A stretch of 64,000 bases of DNA from Flavobacteriales bacterium (GTDB lineage Bacteria > Bacteroidota > Bacteroidia > Flavobacteriales_C > GCA-002722245), in NCBI GenBank assembly GCA_023251095.1, contig JAHEZL010000010.1, forward strand, positions 60,066-124,065, written 5' to 3'. Below the pieces are notes generated by a model. The model was not told the origin of the DNA and made no database searches. It saw only the letters and a list, made by a program, of their open reading frames with translations. Numbering within the stretch: the first letter of the stretch is position 1; the number at the start of each line of letters is the position of its first letter. This document shows positions 35,877 through 46,072 of this stretch, one piece after another. A program made the position numbers and the translations under genes.

Positions 35877-38800
35877 TTATAAAGTATATCTCAAACTGAT
35901 TCCTCCATTGGAGTTAGAAGAAGGAAATGAAAGCGAGTTGGCCGGCGTATTAAACACCACATCATAAAACAAGCGCAAATTCAATTTATCGCTTAACACA
36001 TAATCGGCAAGGGTTTTTATACTCACTATGTTGGTTCCGTTTTGAACATTGCTCGAACCATCTATTACGCGAAGAACGGATTTACTTTGAGTAACAGTTA
36101 AATCAACACGCAAATCCAAATTACTTTTTATCTTTTTTCCCAAAATCGGGAAAGGCAATCTAACGTCTTTTATTTTATATCCTGTTCCGGCAGTGATGCC
36201 GAAATTGGAAACTTCTGTCACCGAAAGTCCATTGATGCTCAATGAAACCGTTCTTGTTTTTTTCAATTCAAATTTCGCAATCCAGCTGCTTTTCAATGTT
36301 GCATCAATTTTAATCAACGGACTCAAACTTTCTGTGATCACAATTCCGCTTCCGTAATTGTATTTAGGAATATAATTGTTGGCGATTGAATCTTTAATTG
36401 CCGTATGTCCGGTACCATCATCCACAAAAACCTGATTCCTCGAAAATCCTTCATTCAAAGTAGAAGTATAGGAATGACTGCAGGTGAACGACTGAAAATA
36501 TTTAGCGATGACAGGTATTTTCATCATCCCGTCATAATTCAATTTCCAGTTAGGCATTGGTATTTTCGGCATTGTTCCCAATGGAGCAGTTGCAGGGTTT
36601 CCTCCGGTGTAAGCATTGATAAAAGATTGCACCAATACATCCACTTGTTTTTTTCCGTAGCCCACAGGGAAACCGCCAACTAAATTGGTGGAAGATGCAT
36701 TCGGATTATCAGCCGCCAAACGTTTTGCAACATCAGCTCTGCTGTCGAGAAAAGACTGATACACCGTAGAAACATTGTCTTTGTTACCAAATTCAAAAGC
36801 CGAACCAAGCGTAATGGTAGTGATGCTAAAAGTATAAGAAGTGGTAGTTGCCGAAGGGAAATTGGTGAAATTATTTTTATCATCGAGGCGATATACAAAA
36901 GATGAATCCTTACCAAAAGCCCTTGTTCCCGTTAATTCAATCCGCATTTTATTAATGGGCTCTATCGTAGCTCTTAAGTTTAAATTCTCGGTATGTGAAC
37001 GCGAGTATTTGGTATTGAGCATTTGCGAATTGGTAGTGAGCCAACCGCGTTGGGCAGATTTGGTTAAAATATCTTCCTGACTTCCAAGAATAAATCCCAG
37101 TCCGGGCGACATCTGAGAAAAATCCATTCCCACCAATCTTGTGTTCGGAACAAAGCCCGGAACAAAAGTTCCGTTGTTTTCGGAATAAGTAAACGAAACA
37201 TTTCTCACCAGCATCATGATGCGCAACGCACCATCTACAACATTGATGGGCTCTGCCTTTACTTTCTTTTTAGTAGTATCTGATTCCACTTTTTTAGGAG
37301 CAGGCTTGTTGTTGGATCCGTTGTTTATTTTTTTCAGATAAGGAATCTTATTGTAAAAATTCACGAGATTAAAATTGGCCGTAAGTTGTTCGGTATTGTT
37401 ATTGGAAATGGTATTGTTCACCGCTTCAAAAGAAAGCGGTGCAGCTTGCCAATCCTCTTTAGCTGTGTATTTCACGTTGGCAGTGATCCAATCGGTCCAC
37501 GGGAATTTTTTGAGCGGAATCTCATAATTGAAATCGAAAGTTTGCGAATAATTAGTCGTTCTCGCCAATTGAAAAACTTTGTTCTTATCCTGAAAAATTC
37601 CCAGCAACATCGAATCAATTTTTGGTTTCGTGTCAATTCTTCCCTGCGGTTCATCTATCCTTGAGCGATTGGCAGCAGTATATTTAAATTTTAATTCTTT
37701 GGACAAATCCCAGCTTAAATCAAAATTTCTATCCCAGTAAAAATTTTTGTTGTAAACGGGGGTAATCAGCAAAACCGCATCAGAGTTGTTTCTGATGACA
37801 CTTTCATTGTACAAACGATTCCAATCATTGCGAATGGAAATACGCGACGGCATGATATAAAAATTAAATTCCCGTCCCAGTTTATTGTAAGGAGTTTCCA
37901 TCAGCGTTTTGGTCAGCTTAGTGAATCCCGCTTTTTTATCTTTCACTTTTTTGAGCTCTTCTTCTGTTTTTTTGAGTTCGGCCGGTGGTGTTTTTTCTTT
38001 TTTCAAACGATCCACTTCTTCCTGTAAAGCGTTTTCCTTTTCTTCATAATTATTCAACACTACTTTTTTATAGAAGCCTATTATCGGACTTTGTATAAAG
38101 GGCTGAATGTTTTTTGGCTGATGCGTAAAATTATAATTGAATGCTCCCTTATAGGTTTGTAAAACGTTAAAGCGCGTGTTGACATCACTTTTAAAAGTTT
38201 CATTGAAAACGTAAGTAGCATCAAAATTTTCAATGTCGTAAGGCATTGGTTTGCGGGTAGAAGTTGTGCTTCTGTTTTTTCTTATGTTGGATAAATTTAA
38301 ACTTCTACGGCGCTGATAAGTTTGCGTACTGTCCTGAACTTTTCTGCGTGTAACAGGATCCAGCTTGCTCATTTGAACATCCTGATCCAGCGGATTGAAC
38401 TGCTGATTTTGAAAAGTTTCCGAATAACCCAGATACAAAGGAATAGAAACATTGTATTTGGAAGGAAGTAATTTGCCCAACTCTAAACTAGCTAGGGCAT
38501 CATACATTTCATAATATTCTTTTTTTCTATCGGCCACTTTATCCGTAATATTTCCCCAGCCCGGTGTATACATTTTACCGGTCACCGATAAATTACCAAC
38601 ATCGGCCAGCTTCATGCTCACCGTTGCTGTGGCGGCCCATCCGCTTTGATCATTGAAACACGACAAGCGCAATTCATTGGCCCACACACCAACCGATTTC
38701 CGTTGTCCGGGATCACTGTTGTTGCGCACACCAATTAATATCACCTTTATGGCCGACATGGTTGGATTTCCTTTCACGTAAATATTGTTTTTCCCACTGG

Positions 38801-41800
38801 TGACACGATAGCGCTGATTTTTAAAAAAGCTCAGCGGATCAGCTTCAATGCTGGCATTACGCGCCAGCTTGGCTTCGGTTAAAACAGCCAAATCAAAATC
38901 AAAAGAATTTTCCGATGGCCAGATTGCTGCAATGGCGGCCTCTTTATTGTTAATGTCGACAGTAGTAGGATCGGTGAACTTCATCGGAATTTCATACTCG
39001 TAATAGTTGTCATCAAAATCAGATCCCATTCTTAAATACACACTCATTTTATTGTTGTAATCTTCGGCGGCATTTCCTTTTTTTTCAGCGTGAACATACA
39101 TTTTCAAGCAGTTGTAAGAACGCATGTCGATTAAAGTATTTTTAAATGCAGCGCGACTGTCGCATCCGTCCAGATCATCAATGTTTAAATACAAAGCCTG
39201 CTCATTCATGGTGGATTGCGTTTGCACGTTGTACACCCTCGCCACCGGAGGAACGTATGGAATTGGTTCTTTCTGACTGTCTTCTTCAACGTTGATCGAA
39301 GTCACCACAAAATGCGTGTTGTTATCAGTCGCCACAAATTCACAATCGCCTTTGAGCTGACTCTCATATTTCCGCCAGGTTTCTCTTACCAAATCGATTT
39401 TACCGAATCTTAAAATCACAGGATCCTTCCATCCTTTCATCAAAATTCTGATGTAACGCATCGACCGAAAATCCTGAATGGAACCAATTGCTTTTTCGGG
39501 TTTACGAATAGGTATACGGAAATGAATCCATCGGGAACTTAAAGTTTTATTGTAGCCGTTGATCGCAGAAGCTGTAGGCTGTACGATATTGTTGATGTAA
39601 TTTTTTCCGGCTTCCTGATCCTGAATTTCCAAATCTTCGGGACGCATTGAAATGTGATACTGATAATAACTTTCCCCTTCGTTTAAAGTATTGTCTTTGT
39701 TTAAATCCTCTAAATCGGGAATGGTAGTGGCCGATGCTAAAAATCCTGAATTGGTGCTGGCAGGAGAGTTCCCGTCAACACTACTAAAATCCTTATACCG
39801 ATCAATTACTTTAGCACTCGAAGTATTAAAATTTTCATCGCGGTAATGTCTGAAATCATCGGCAGCAGGATCCTTATCAATTGCAGCAGGAACGGAACCG
39901 AAATTTTTACTGAAATAGTCGATGTAAGTGCTGTAAAATTCTTTTTCTCGGGCGTCACTCAATCCATCATAACCAACATCCTGAAAAGGACGTGTTACCG
40001 GATCGGTATTAAAGGCATTTACCAAATTCAATCCGCTGGGCACCAATCCCCAAGCAGTAGTATCTACGCCGGAAAGATCAGTATTATCAACCGGCAATCC
40101 GTTTTCAAAAGATTTTCGGGAATCGCGTAAAACATCTTCCGATAAATTTCCAATGTGAACATACACATCACCACCTTCCTGCGTTCCGTTAAAAATTTTA
40201 TAATCGTTTTGTGCGCCTGTGAAAAAAGGATCCATCACCCAAAATTCCAAAAACTCAATGTTGGCATTTTCAAAATCGGGGGTTTCAATTTTTCGCATGA
40301 TACCGCCCCATCTTGTTTCAGGATCTTTTAAAGTTCCATCGGCATTCACCCCCGAAGAATAAATTCCGCCTACTGTATCAAAATTATACTGACCTCTTTC
40401 GTTGGGATAATAAGCCAAATCCATTGTAATGATATTGGGCGTTATACCATTGGTTCCAGATTTTTGCGGAAAAACTTCCGTTTGATTGATAGGGCGAACA
40501 AAGTTGTTGTTTTGTTGCGCAGGATCTTTTTTAAGATAGTCGGGAGTGAGTCCGCTATTGTCGCTAAACAAGGGATCAATATTGTACCACGATAATTTAC
40601 CGCGGTTGAATCCATTGGCCAAACCGTTGTTCACTTTTCCTTCGGGGAACATTCCGTTTTCTTCCAAACCGTGAGGAGTAGAAGCGATAAACCAAGTTGT
40701 TCTCACGGTTAACGTGGTATTGGTTTCGGCTCCTTCAAAATTATCAATGAAGGATTCTCCTTTTCCACTGTTCACATTTTCAATGGCATTTGAAGTTCCG
40801 GGAATCAATTGTGCAACTTCGCCGGTAACATCAATGGTTGACATTTCTTTGGTAGAAAGTAAAGGCAGTTTGTCTATCCATTTGGTAAGAATAGGAACTT
40901 CGGAATGGTACTTTGTATTGAGTCCCCAGATGGTATTCGACATGGGTTCTTGTCCGATATCCACTTTAGTAGTCAGCGGTCTTTCCGTTAAATTCATTAT
41001 AGTTCCGCCAATATTAAAATTATTGGAAAATTTATATTCGAGATGCGAGCCAAATAAATTTTTGGTTTGAATACCTATCATCGCATTGGATTCCAATGAA
41101 ACAGAAATCGGAGTAGACGAATTCAATAATCCTTCATTGGTGATGGTAACCTGACCGCCCGCATAATTCACGGTGTAGTCCTGATTTTCCACCAATCTTT
41201 TTCCTCCTGCGGTAACCACAACAGATCCCGTTGGAACATTGTAGGAATTAAGATTGATGACATTCGACTGGCTGCTTTGGTATTTCACCCAGAATTTAAA
41301 GCGGTCTTTATTCGGAAATTTTGTTCGCGCGGCAATTGGCGTAACGGTGTATAAAGAGTCGAAACAGTATTTATTGGCCAAAGCAGGATCTCCCAATTGT
41401 TTTCGTAAAAATTCCCCAAAGGGTTTCCGGACGGGGAAAAATATTTTACCGCTGTTGGCCTTAATCGTAACACCTTCAATAAAATCATAAAATCCGTCGG
41501 AAATTTTATCCTGTTGAATATTGATCTGATCGGCATTCATCAATTGCACCCATCGTTTGAATTGTTTTCCACCCAAATCCACAAAGTTGATGTCCTGATT
41601 GGAACCCGGATCGGTATATAAAACCTGCATTTGAAAAGTTTCCCCTTTGATACCCGATTCTCCTAAGCCATAAACATTTTTCATCATCAACTCCCAGGTT
41701 GGAAGATGCGTGTTATTGACCGTATTTGTTTTTAAAAGCTTCACATACAAAGCCTGAGTATTGCTCGCGCCATCACTGCTGAATTCCCCTACCTGAAACA

Positions 41801-43145
41801 CACCGGGCACTCCGGTAACGGTGTACTGAAAGGCAACGGCCAGAATCTGATCGGCACTCAGCTCAGTGTTCAAAGAAATATAACCCAACTGCGCATTAAA
41901 AGTAAATTCTTCGGGAAGCAACTTACGGGCATTTTCAATTTTATTGAAGTTGGCTCCCTCCACATAACCCATTGCAACCAAAGCAGTGCTGGCATTGGTG
42001 AAATTACGGATGTTAGAATTTGCTGCTACTGTGGAATGCAAACTGTTTATATCATTGTAAGGATATTGCGCACCCGATTTCACTGAAGCCAGCAACATAG
42101 GATCGTAAGGATTGTATTCTCCCAAATCGATGAATCCCACTATCTTTCTTGAATCCTGATTGTTGTTGTTCCCCACGTTGGTCATCCACACTTCCACCCT
42201 TGTAATCTGAACAGATGAGTTTACAAAAGGCAATGAATCCAGCGCGCTGTCGTAATGATCGGCAAAATACTGAGCCAGAAAAAAGTGACGATTGGCTTCG
42301 TACATATCCGCTTGAATTTGAAAATCTCTTACCTGAACACCACCTGAAGTTTGAATGGTTTTTGATTCTCCTTTTTGCTGCGTGATTACGGAGGTGACGC
42401 TAAGCTTACCGAATTGCAATTCGCTTTTCACCCCGAACAAACTCTGACTACCTTGTATCAACTGTGTTTGCAAAGGCAAACTCACGTTACCCACCTCAAT
42501 TTTTTTAACTATTTCATCTTCACTTCCGGTGTATTCCAGCTTCATTTGATTTTCAAAATCAAAGGTAGATTCAGTATTGTAGTTGGTGGTGAGTTTCAAT
42601 TTATCGCCAATGGTTCCAACAATGTTGAGCTGAATTTTCTGATTGAACTGGAAGTTGGTATTGGTTTGATTTCTTACGGGAATAGCGGGGTTTTTAGTAG
42701 TGGAAGAATTGAGTCCGAAAATCAACTCCGCCGATCCCGTTGGTTTGATTTCCACTTTATTGCTCCCAAACAATCCGTCAACCAATCCGCCATTGGGTAA
42801 TTTCAACTGAGGCAACAAAGGTTTTTCTTTATCAAAACTTTCCTGCTTTGCTTTTTCCTGAAAATATTTTTGTTCGGCCTGCTTGTAGCGCTCGTTCCAG
42901 TATTCGTCGAAAGTCATGGTTTGTGTACCTACTACGAGGTCACCTATCTTTTTAACTTTTGTGTATTTTTTAGTTTCGGGATCGTAGGTCACTTCTTCCT
43001 TGACTGCAGCGGGATCATTGGTAAAAGGTTTGGGTACCTTCAAGGAATCAACGGGCGACTGAGCATAGGCCGACTCCGCAAAAACCAATTGCAACAATAG
43101 GAACAAACCCCAAAGCGGGAAGCTATTTTTAAAACATTTTTTCAC
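35877..43145 (-). CDS. sprA: Type IX secretion system translocon / cell-surface protein SprA
   Basis: SprA (Sov in Porphyromonas) is the giant 36-strand outer-membrane beta-barrel through which T9SS cargo leaves the cell. The protein has 2422 residues, within the family range. It has a signal peptide (MKKCFKNSFPLWGLFLLLQLVFAESAYA), repeated SprA N-terminal blocks (FGLNSSTTKNPAIPVRNQ, IVGTIGDKLKLTTNYN, YTGSEDEIVKKIEVGNVSLPL), and a C-terminus of alternating strands ending in an aromatic/hydrophobic strand (GGISLRYTL). It directly follows ruvA (no gap) in a maeB-ruvA-sprA order that I know from other Bacteroidota. The frame is uninterrupted over 7.3 kb. Confidence 0.96.
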   Translation of the reverse strand: MKKCFKNSFPLWGLFLLLQLVFAESAYAQSPVDSLKVPKPFTNDPAAVKEEVTYDPETKKYTKVKKIGDLVVGTQTMTFDEYWNERYKQAEQKYFQEKAKQESFDKEKPLLPQLKLPNGGLVDGLFGSNKVEIKPTGSAELIFGLNSSTTKNPAIPVRNQTNTNFQFNQKIQLNIVGTIGDKLKLTTNYNTESTFDFENQMKLEYTGSEDEIVKKIEVGNVSLPLQTQLIQGSQSLFGVKSELQFGKLSVTSVITQQKGESKTIQTSGGVQVRDFQIQADMYEANRHFFLAQYFADHYDSALDSLPFVNSSVQITRVEVWMTNVGNNNNQDSRKIVGFIDLGEYNPYDPMLLASVKSGAQYPYNDINSLHSTVAANSNIRNFTNASTALVAMGYVEGANFNKIENARKLLPEEFTFNAQLGYISLNTELSADQILAVAFQYTVTGVPGVFQVGEFSSDGASNTQALYVKLLKTNTVNNTHLPTWELMMKNVYGLGESGIKGETFQMQVLYTDPGSNQDINFVDLGGKQFKRWVQLMNADQINIQQDKISDGFYDFIEGVTIKANSGKIFFPVRKPFGEFLRKQLGDPALANKYCFDSLYTVTPIAARTKFPNKDRFKFWVKYQSSQSNVINLNSYNVPTGSVVVTAGGKRLVENQDYTVNYAGGQVTITNEGLLNSSTPISVSLESNAMIGIQTKNLFGSHLEYKFSNNFNIGGTIMNLTERPLTTKVDIGQEPMSNTIWGLNTKYHSEVPILTKWIDKLPLLSTKEMSTIDVTGEVAQLIPGTSNAIENVNSGKGESFIDNFEGAETNTTLTVRTTWFIASTPHGLEENGMFPEGKVNNGLANGFNRGKLSWYNIDPLFSDNSGLTPDYLKKDPAQQNNNFVRPINQTEVFPQKSGTNGITPNIITMDLAYYPNERGQYNFDTVGGIYSSGVNADGTLKDPETRWGGIMRKIETPDFENANIEFLEFWVMDPFFTGAQNDYKIFNGTQEGGDVYVHIGNLSEDVLRDSRKSFENGLPVDNTDLSGVDTTAWGLVPSGLNLVNAFNTDPVTRPFQDVGYDGLSDAREKEFYSTYIDYFSKNFGSVPAAIDKDPAADDFRHYRDENFNTSSAKVIDRYKDFSSVDGNSPASTNSGFLASATTIPDLEDLNKDNTLNEGESYYQYHISMRPEDLEIQDQEAGKNYINNIVQPTASAINGYNKTLSSRWIHFRIPIRKPEKAIGSIQDFRSMRYIRILMKGWKDPVILRFGKIDLVRETWRKYESQLKGDCEFVATDNNTHFVVTSINVEEDSQKEPIPYVPPVARVYNVQTQSTMNEQALYLNIDDLDGCDSRAAFKNTLIDMRSYNCLKMYVHAEKKGNAAEDYNNKMSVYLRMGSDFDDNYYEYEIPMKFTDPTTVDINNKEAAIAAIWPSENSFDFDLAVLTEAKLARNASIEADPLSFFKNQRYRVTSGKNNIYVKGNPTMSAIKVILIGVRNNSDPGQRKSVGVWANELRLSCFNDQSGWAATATVSMKLADVGNLSVTGKMYTPGWGNITDKVADRKKEYYEMYDALASLELGKLLPSKYNVSIPLYLGYSETFQNQQFNPLDQDVQMSKLDPVTRRKVQDSTQTYQRRRSLNLSNIRKNRSTTSTRKPMPYDIENFDATYVFNETFKSDVNTRFNVLQTYKGAFNYNFTHQPKNIQPFIQSPIIGFYKKVVLNNYEEKENALQEEVDRLKKEKTPPAELKKTEEELKKVKDKKAGFTKLTKTLMETPYNKLGREFNFYIMPSRISIRNDWNRLYNESVIRNNSDAVLLITPVYNKNFYWDRNFDLSWDLSKELKFKYTAANRSRIDEPQGRIDTKPKIDSMLLGIFQDKNKVFQLARTTNYSQTFDFNYEIPLKKFPWTDWITANVKYTAKEDWQAAPLSFEAVNNTISNNNTEQLTANFNLVNFYNKIPYLKKINNGSNNKPAPKKVESDTTKKKVKAEPINVVDGALRIMMLVRNVSFTYSENNGTFVPGFVPNTRLVGMDFSQMSPGLGFILGSQEDILTKSAQRGWLTTNSQMLNTKYSRSHTENLNLRATIEPINKMRIELTGTRAFGKDSSFVYRLDDKNNFTNFPSATTTSYTFSITTITLGSAFEFGNKDNVSTVYQSFLDSRADVAKRLAADNPNASSTNLVGGFPVGYGKKQVDVLVQSFINAYTGGNPATAPLGTMPKIPMPNWKLNYDGMMKIPVIAKYFQSFTCSHSYTSTLNEGFSRNQVFVDDGTGHTAIKDSIANNYIPKYNYGSGIVITESLSPLIKIDATLKSSWIAKFELKKTRTVSLSINGLSVTEVSNFGITAGTGYKIKDVRLPFPILGKKIKSNLDLRVDLTVTQSKSVLRVIDGSSNVQNGTNIVSIKTLADYVLSDKLNLRLFYDVVFNTPANSLSFPSSNSNGGISLRYTL

Positions 43146-43724
43146 CTACAAATTCTTAAGAGCCAATTTAACTAGCTCTTCAACGCTGTATGCTGGATTT
43201 TCCGTTATTAATTTTTGCAACACTTTGTCGACCCCTGCCTTGTTAAACCCTAACATTAGCAGTGCGGATAACGCTTCATCTCTGCTGGTATTGTGCGCTG
43301 TAGAAAATATTACCCCTTCTGTTTGCTTGCTTACTTTGCCTTTTAATTCAAGGATGATGCGTTGTGCTGTTTTTTCCCCTATTCCTTTGATGGCTTTCAG
43401 ACTGTTAACATCAGCAATAGCAATGGCTCCGGCAATTCTGTCGGGATCCATAGAAGACAAAATCAAACGCGCTGTATTGGCCCCTACTCCTGAAACAGAA
43501 ATGAGCTGACGGAAAATGGTTCTTTCCGATTCGGTGATGAAACCGTACAAAGTATGCGCATCTTCCTTGATGGAAAGATGAGTGAGCAATTTGCAATTTT
43601 CCTCTTTGCCGAGTTTATCAAAAGTGAAAAGGGAAATATGAACGAAATAGCCTACTCCGCCGCATTCTATGACAACAGATGTTGGTGTTTTTTCTACTAA
43701 TCTTCCCGATAAATGATGGATCAT
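43146..43724 (-). CDS. ruvA: Holliday junction branch migration protein RuvA
   Basis: RuvA binds Holliday junctions and recruits the RuvB motor. The 192-residue protein has the N-terminal OB domain (MIHHLSGRLVEKTPTSVVIECGGVGYFVHISL), two helix-hairpin-helix motifs (SVSGVGANTARLILS and AIKGIGEKTAQRIILELKGK) and the C-terminal RuvB-binding domain (ALSALLMLGFNKAGVDKVLQKL). Its start overlaps the maeB stop (ATGA), and sprA begins right after its stop. Confidence 0.97.
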   Translation of the reverse strand: MIHHLSGRLVEKTPTSVVIECGGVGYFVHISLFTFDKLGKEENCKLLTHLSIKEDAHTLYGFITESERTIFRQLISVSGVGANTARLILSSMDPDRIAGAIAIADVNSLKAIKGIGEKTAQRIILELKGKVSKQTEGVIFSTAHNTSRDEALSALLMLGFNKAGVDKVLQKLITENPAYSVEELVKLALKNL

Positions 43725-45997
43725 AATTGTTCTTGTTTTTGATGAGCATCCACTACTGCAATGGTGGCCATGTTAACGATTTCGCGCACTGATGCGCCCA
43801 ACTGTAAAACGTGTACCGATTTTTTCATTCCGAGTAAAATCGGTCCGATGGCCTCTGTTTCGCCCATTTCCTGAATAAGTTTGTAAGCAATATTTCCCGA
43901 AGAAAGATTAGGAAAAATCAAAGTATTGGTTTGCTGATCGCCGAGTTTGGTGAAAGGAAATTTGCTCATTCTTAAATCCGAATTCACTGCGAAATTCCCT
44001 TGAATCTCTCCGTCTACACAAATGTGCGGATATTTTTCGTGAAGAATTTTCACAGCTTCATTCACCTTTGTTGCTTCTGCTCCTTTGGATGTTCCGAAGT
44101 TAGAATACGACAACATAGCGATGCGCGGCTCAACATTGAAGCGCTTCACCGCATCGTAAGTAAGCACTGTGATTTTCACCAGATCTTCTGCTGTTGGATC
44201 AAGATTCACTGTGGTATCTGAAAAAAAGAAAGTTCCTTTTTTGGTGATGATCATGTACATCCCTGCAATGATCTGGTGCTGTTTGTCCATGCCTACTACG
44301 AGCAAAGGCGGACGCACACTATCTCTGTAATTCCTGGTAATACCCGTAATCAGCGCATCGGCCTCACCCTGATCCACCATCATGGAACCAAAATGATTGC
44401 GGTTGCGCATCGCGATTTTAGATTCATGAAAAGTATATCCTTTGCGCTTACGCTTTTCGAAAAGCAGTTCAGCATAAGCATTTCGCTTTTCTTCGATTTC
44501 TGAGCTTCGTGTATCAATGATTGGCACATCAGACAATTCGAGATTATTTTCCTTGATCAGTTGCTGAATAACAGCTTTACTTCCCAACAATATTGGCTTG
44601 GCAATACCTTCATCTTTCACTACCTGTGCAGCTTTTAAAACGCTGTAATTATCGGCTTCCACAAACACTACCCGCTTCGGATTTTTCTTCGCTTGCTGTG
44701 TCACCTGATTCATGATTTTTTTATCGAGACCCATGCGCAAAGCCAGATCCTGCTTGTATTTATCCCAATCGGTAATTGGATTCCGCGCCACTCCTGAATC
44801 TACTGCTGCTTTAGCAACAGCAGGCGCTACAACCGTTAACAAACGCGGATCGATGGGTTTTGGAATGATATAGTCTTTTCCGAATGCTAAATTTTTAATT
44901 CCATACGCCAGATTCACTTCTTCGGGTACGGCTTCCTTCGCCAATGCTGCAATAGCCCGAACAGCGGCCAGCTTCATTTCTTCGTTGATGGTAGAAGCGT
45001 GAACATCCAAAGCACCACGGAAGATAAATGGAAATCCTAAAACATTATTCACCTGATTCGGATGATCTGATCTTCCTGTAGCTACAATAACATCAGGCCT
45101 TGCAGCGATGGCTTCATCGTAAGGGATTTCAGGATCGGGATTGGCGCAGGCAAATACAATTGGATTTTTGGCCATGGCCTGAATCATGGTTTTATCAACG
45201 ATATTTCCTCTTGATAATCCCAAAAAAACATCGGCGTCTTTCATCGCCGCTTTGATGTCTTCGTATGATTTACTGTTGGCGAATTGTTGTTTGTGAACGT
45301 CTAAATTTTTTCTGTCTTTGGTAATCAATCCTTTGGAATCGAACATGAAAACATTTTCAACTTTCGCTCCCAAAGCCAGATATAACTTGGCACAACTAAT
45401 GGCCGACGGACCGGCACCACTCACCACTACTTTTATATTTTCAATTTTTTTGCCTGTGATTTCCAAAGCATTTAAAAGCGCTGCTCCGGTGATGATGGCC
45501 GTTCCATGCTGATCATCATGCATGAGCGGAATATTCAGTTCTTCTTTGAGTCGCTGCTCAATTTCAAAACACTCGGGGGCTTTGATATCTTCTAAGTTTA
45601 TTCCGCCGAAAGTTGGCGCAATCGCTTTTACTGTTTTCACGAAGGTATCTACATCGCTGGCGTCAATCTCAATATCAAAAACATCAATGTCGGCAAAGAT
45701 TTTAAACAATAATCCTTTTCCTTCCATCACCGGTTTTGATGCCAAAGCACCAATGTCTCCCAAACCTAAAACCGCTGTTCCATTGGAAATAACAGCTACT
45801 AAATTTCTTTTGGCAGTGTATTTATAGGCATCATCAGGGTTTTCGGCAATAGCCAGACAAGGCTCTGCAACCCCCGGTGAATAAGCCAGAGATAAGTCTC
45901 TTTGGGTGTGATATGGTTTTGTTGGAACAACTTCAATTTTCCCGGGACGACCCTGAGAATGATAATCCAATGCTTCTTGTTTTCTAACTTTACTCAT
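43721..45997 (-). CDS. maeB: NADP-dependent malic enzyme with phosphotransacetylase-like domain
   Basis: MaeB decarboxylates malate to pyruvate with NADP reduction. The 758-residue protein has the malic enzyme part (about residues 1-430: LSLAYSPGVAEPCLAI, LGLGDIGALASKPVMEGKGLLFKIFADIDVFDIEI, LMHDDQHGTAIITGAALLNAL, ANPDPEIPYDEAIAARPDVIVATGRSDHPNQVNN) and a C-terminal PTA-like domain (about 430-758: VFVEADNYSVLKAAQVV, ADALITGITRNYRDSVRPPL, NIAYKLIQEMGETEAIGPILLGMKKSVHVL) that usually gives acetyl-CoA control. It is the first gene of maeB-ruvA-sprA. Confidence 0.95.
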   Translation of the reverse strand: MSKVRKQEALDYHSQGRPGKIEVVPTKPYHTQRDLSLAYSPGVAEPCLAIAENPDDAYKYTAKRNLVAVISNGTAVLGLGDIGALASKPVMEGKGLLFKIFADIDVFDIEIDASDVDTFVKTVKAIAPTFGGINLEDIKAPECFEIEQRLKEELNIPLMHDDQHGTAIITGAALLNALEITGKKIENIKVVVSGAGPSAISCAKLYLALGAKVENVFMFDSKGLITKDRKNLDVHKQQFANSKSYEDIKAAMKDADVFLGLSRGNIVDKTMIQAMAKNPIVFACANPDPEIPYDEAIAARPDVIVATGRSDHPNQVNNVLGFPFIFRGALDVHASTINEEMKLAAVRAIAALAKEAVPEEVNLAYGIKNLAFGKDYIIPKPIDPRLLTVVAPAVAKAAVDSGVARNPITDWDKYKQDLALRMGLDKKIMNQVTQQAKKNPKRVVFVEADNYSVLKAAQVVKDEGIAKPILLGSKAVIQQLIKENNLELSDVPIIDTRSSEIEEKRNAYAELLFEKRKRKGYTFHESKIAMRNRNHFGSMMVDQGEADALITGITRNYRDSVRPPLLVVGMDKQHQIIAGMYMIITKKGTFFFSDTTVNLDPTAEDLVKITVLTYDAVKRFNVEPRIAMLSYSNFGTSKGAEATKVNEAVKILHEKYPHICVDGEIQGNFAVNSDLRMSKFPFTKLGDQQTNTLIFPNLSSGNIAYKLIQEMGETEAIGPILLGMKKSVHVLQLGASVREIVNMATIAVVDAHQKQEQL

Positions 45998-46037
45998 AGC
46001 TGTTTGATTACACTGTTCATTTGACGTGTAATAGTAC

Positions 46038-46045
46038 TAATTTTG
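46038..46045 (+). promoter_or_regulatory. -7 element for the sirtuin gene
   Basis: TAATTTTG matches TAnnTTTG exactly, giving a start near 46051 and a 22-nt leader before the ATG at 46073. The upstream TTTG (46020-46023) is closer than usual (14 nt). Confidence 0.45.
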
Positions 46046-46072
46046 GAAGACTTATTAAAATCCGGAAGCAAA

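Noticed and set aside
42375..42800. 141-codon open frame on the plus strand inside sprA
   Set aside because: It is antisense to a clear SprA domain and shows no protein-like features.
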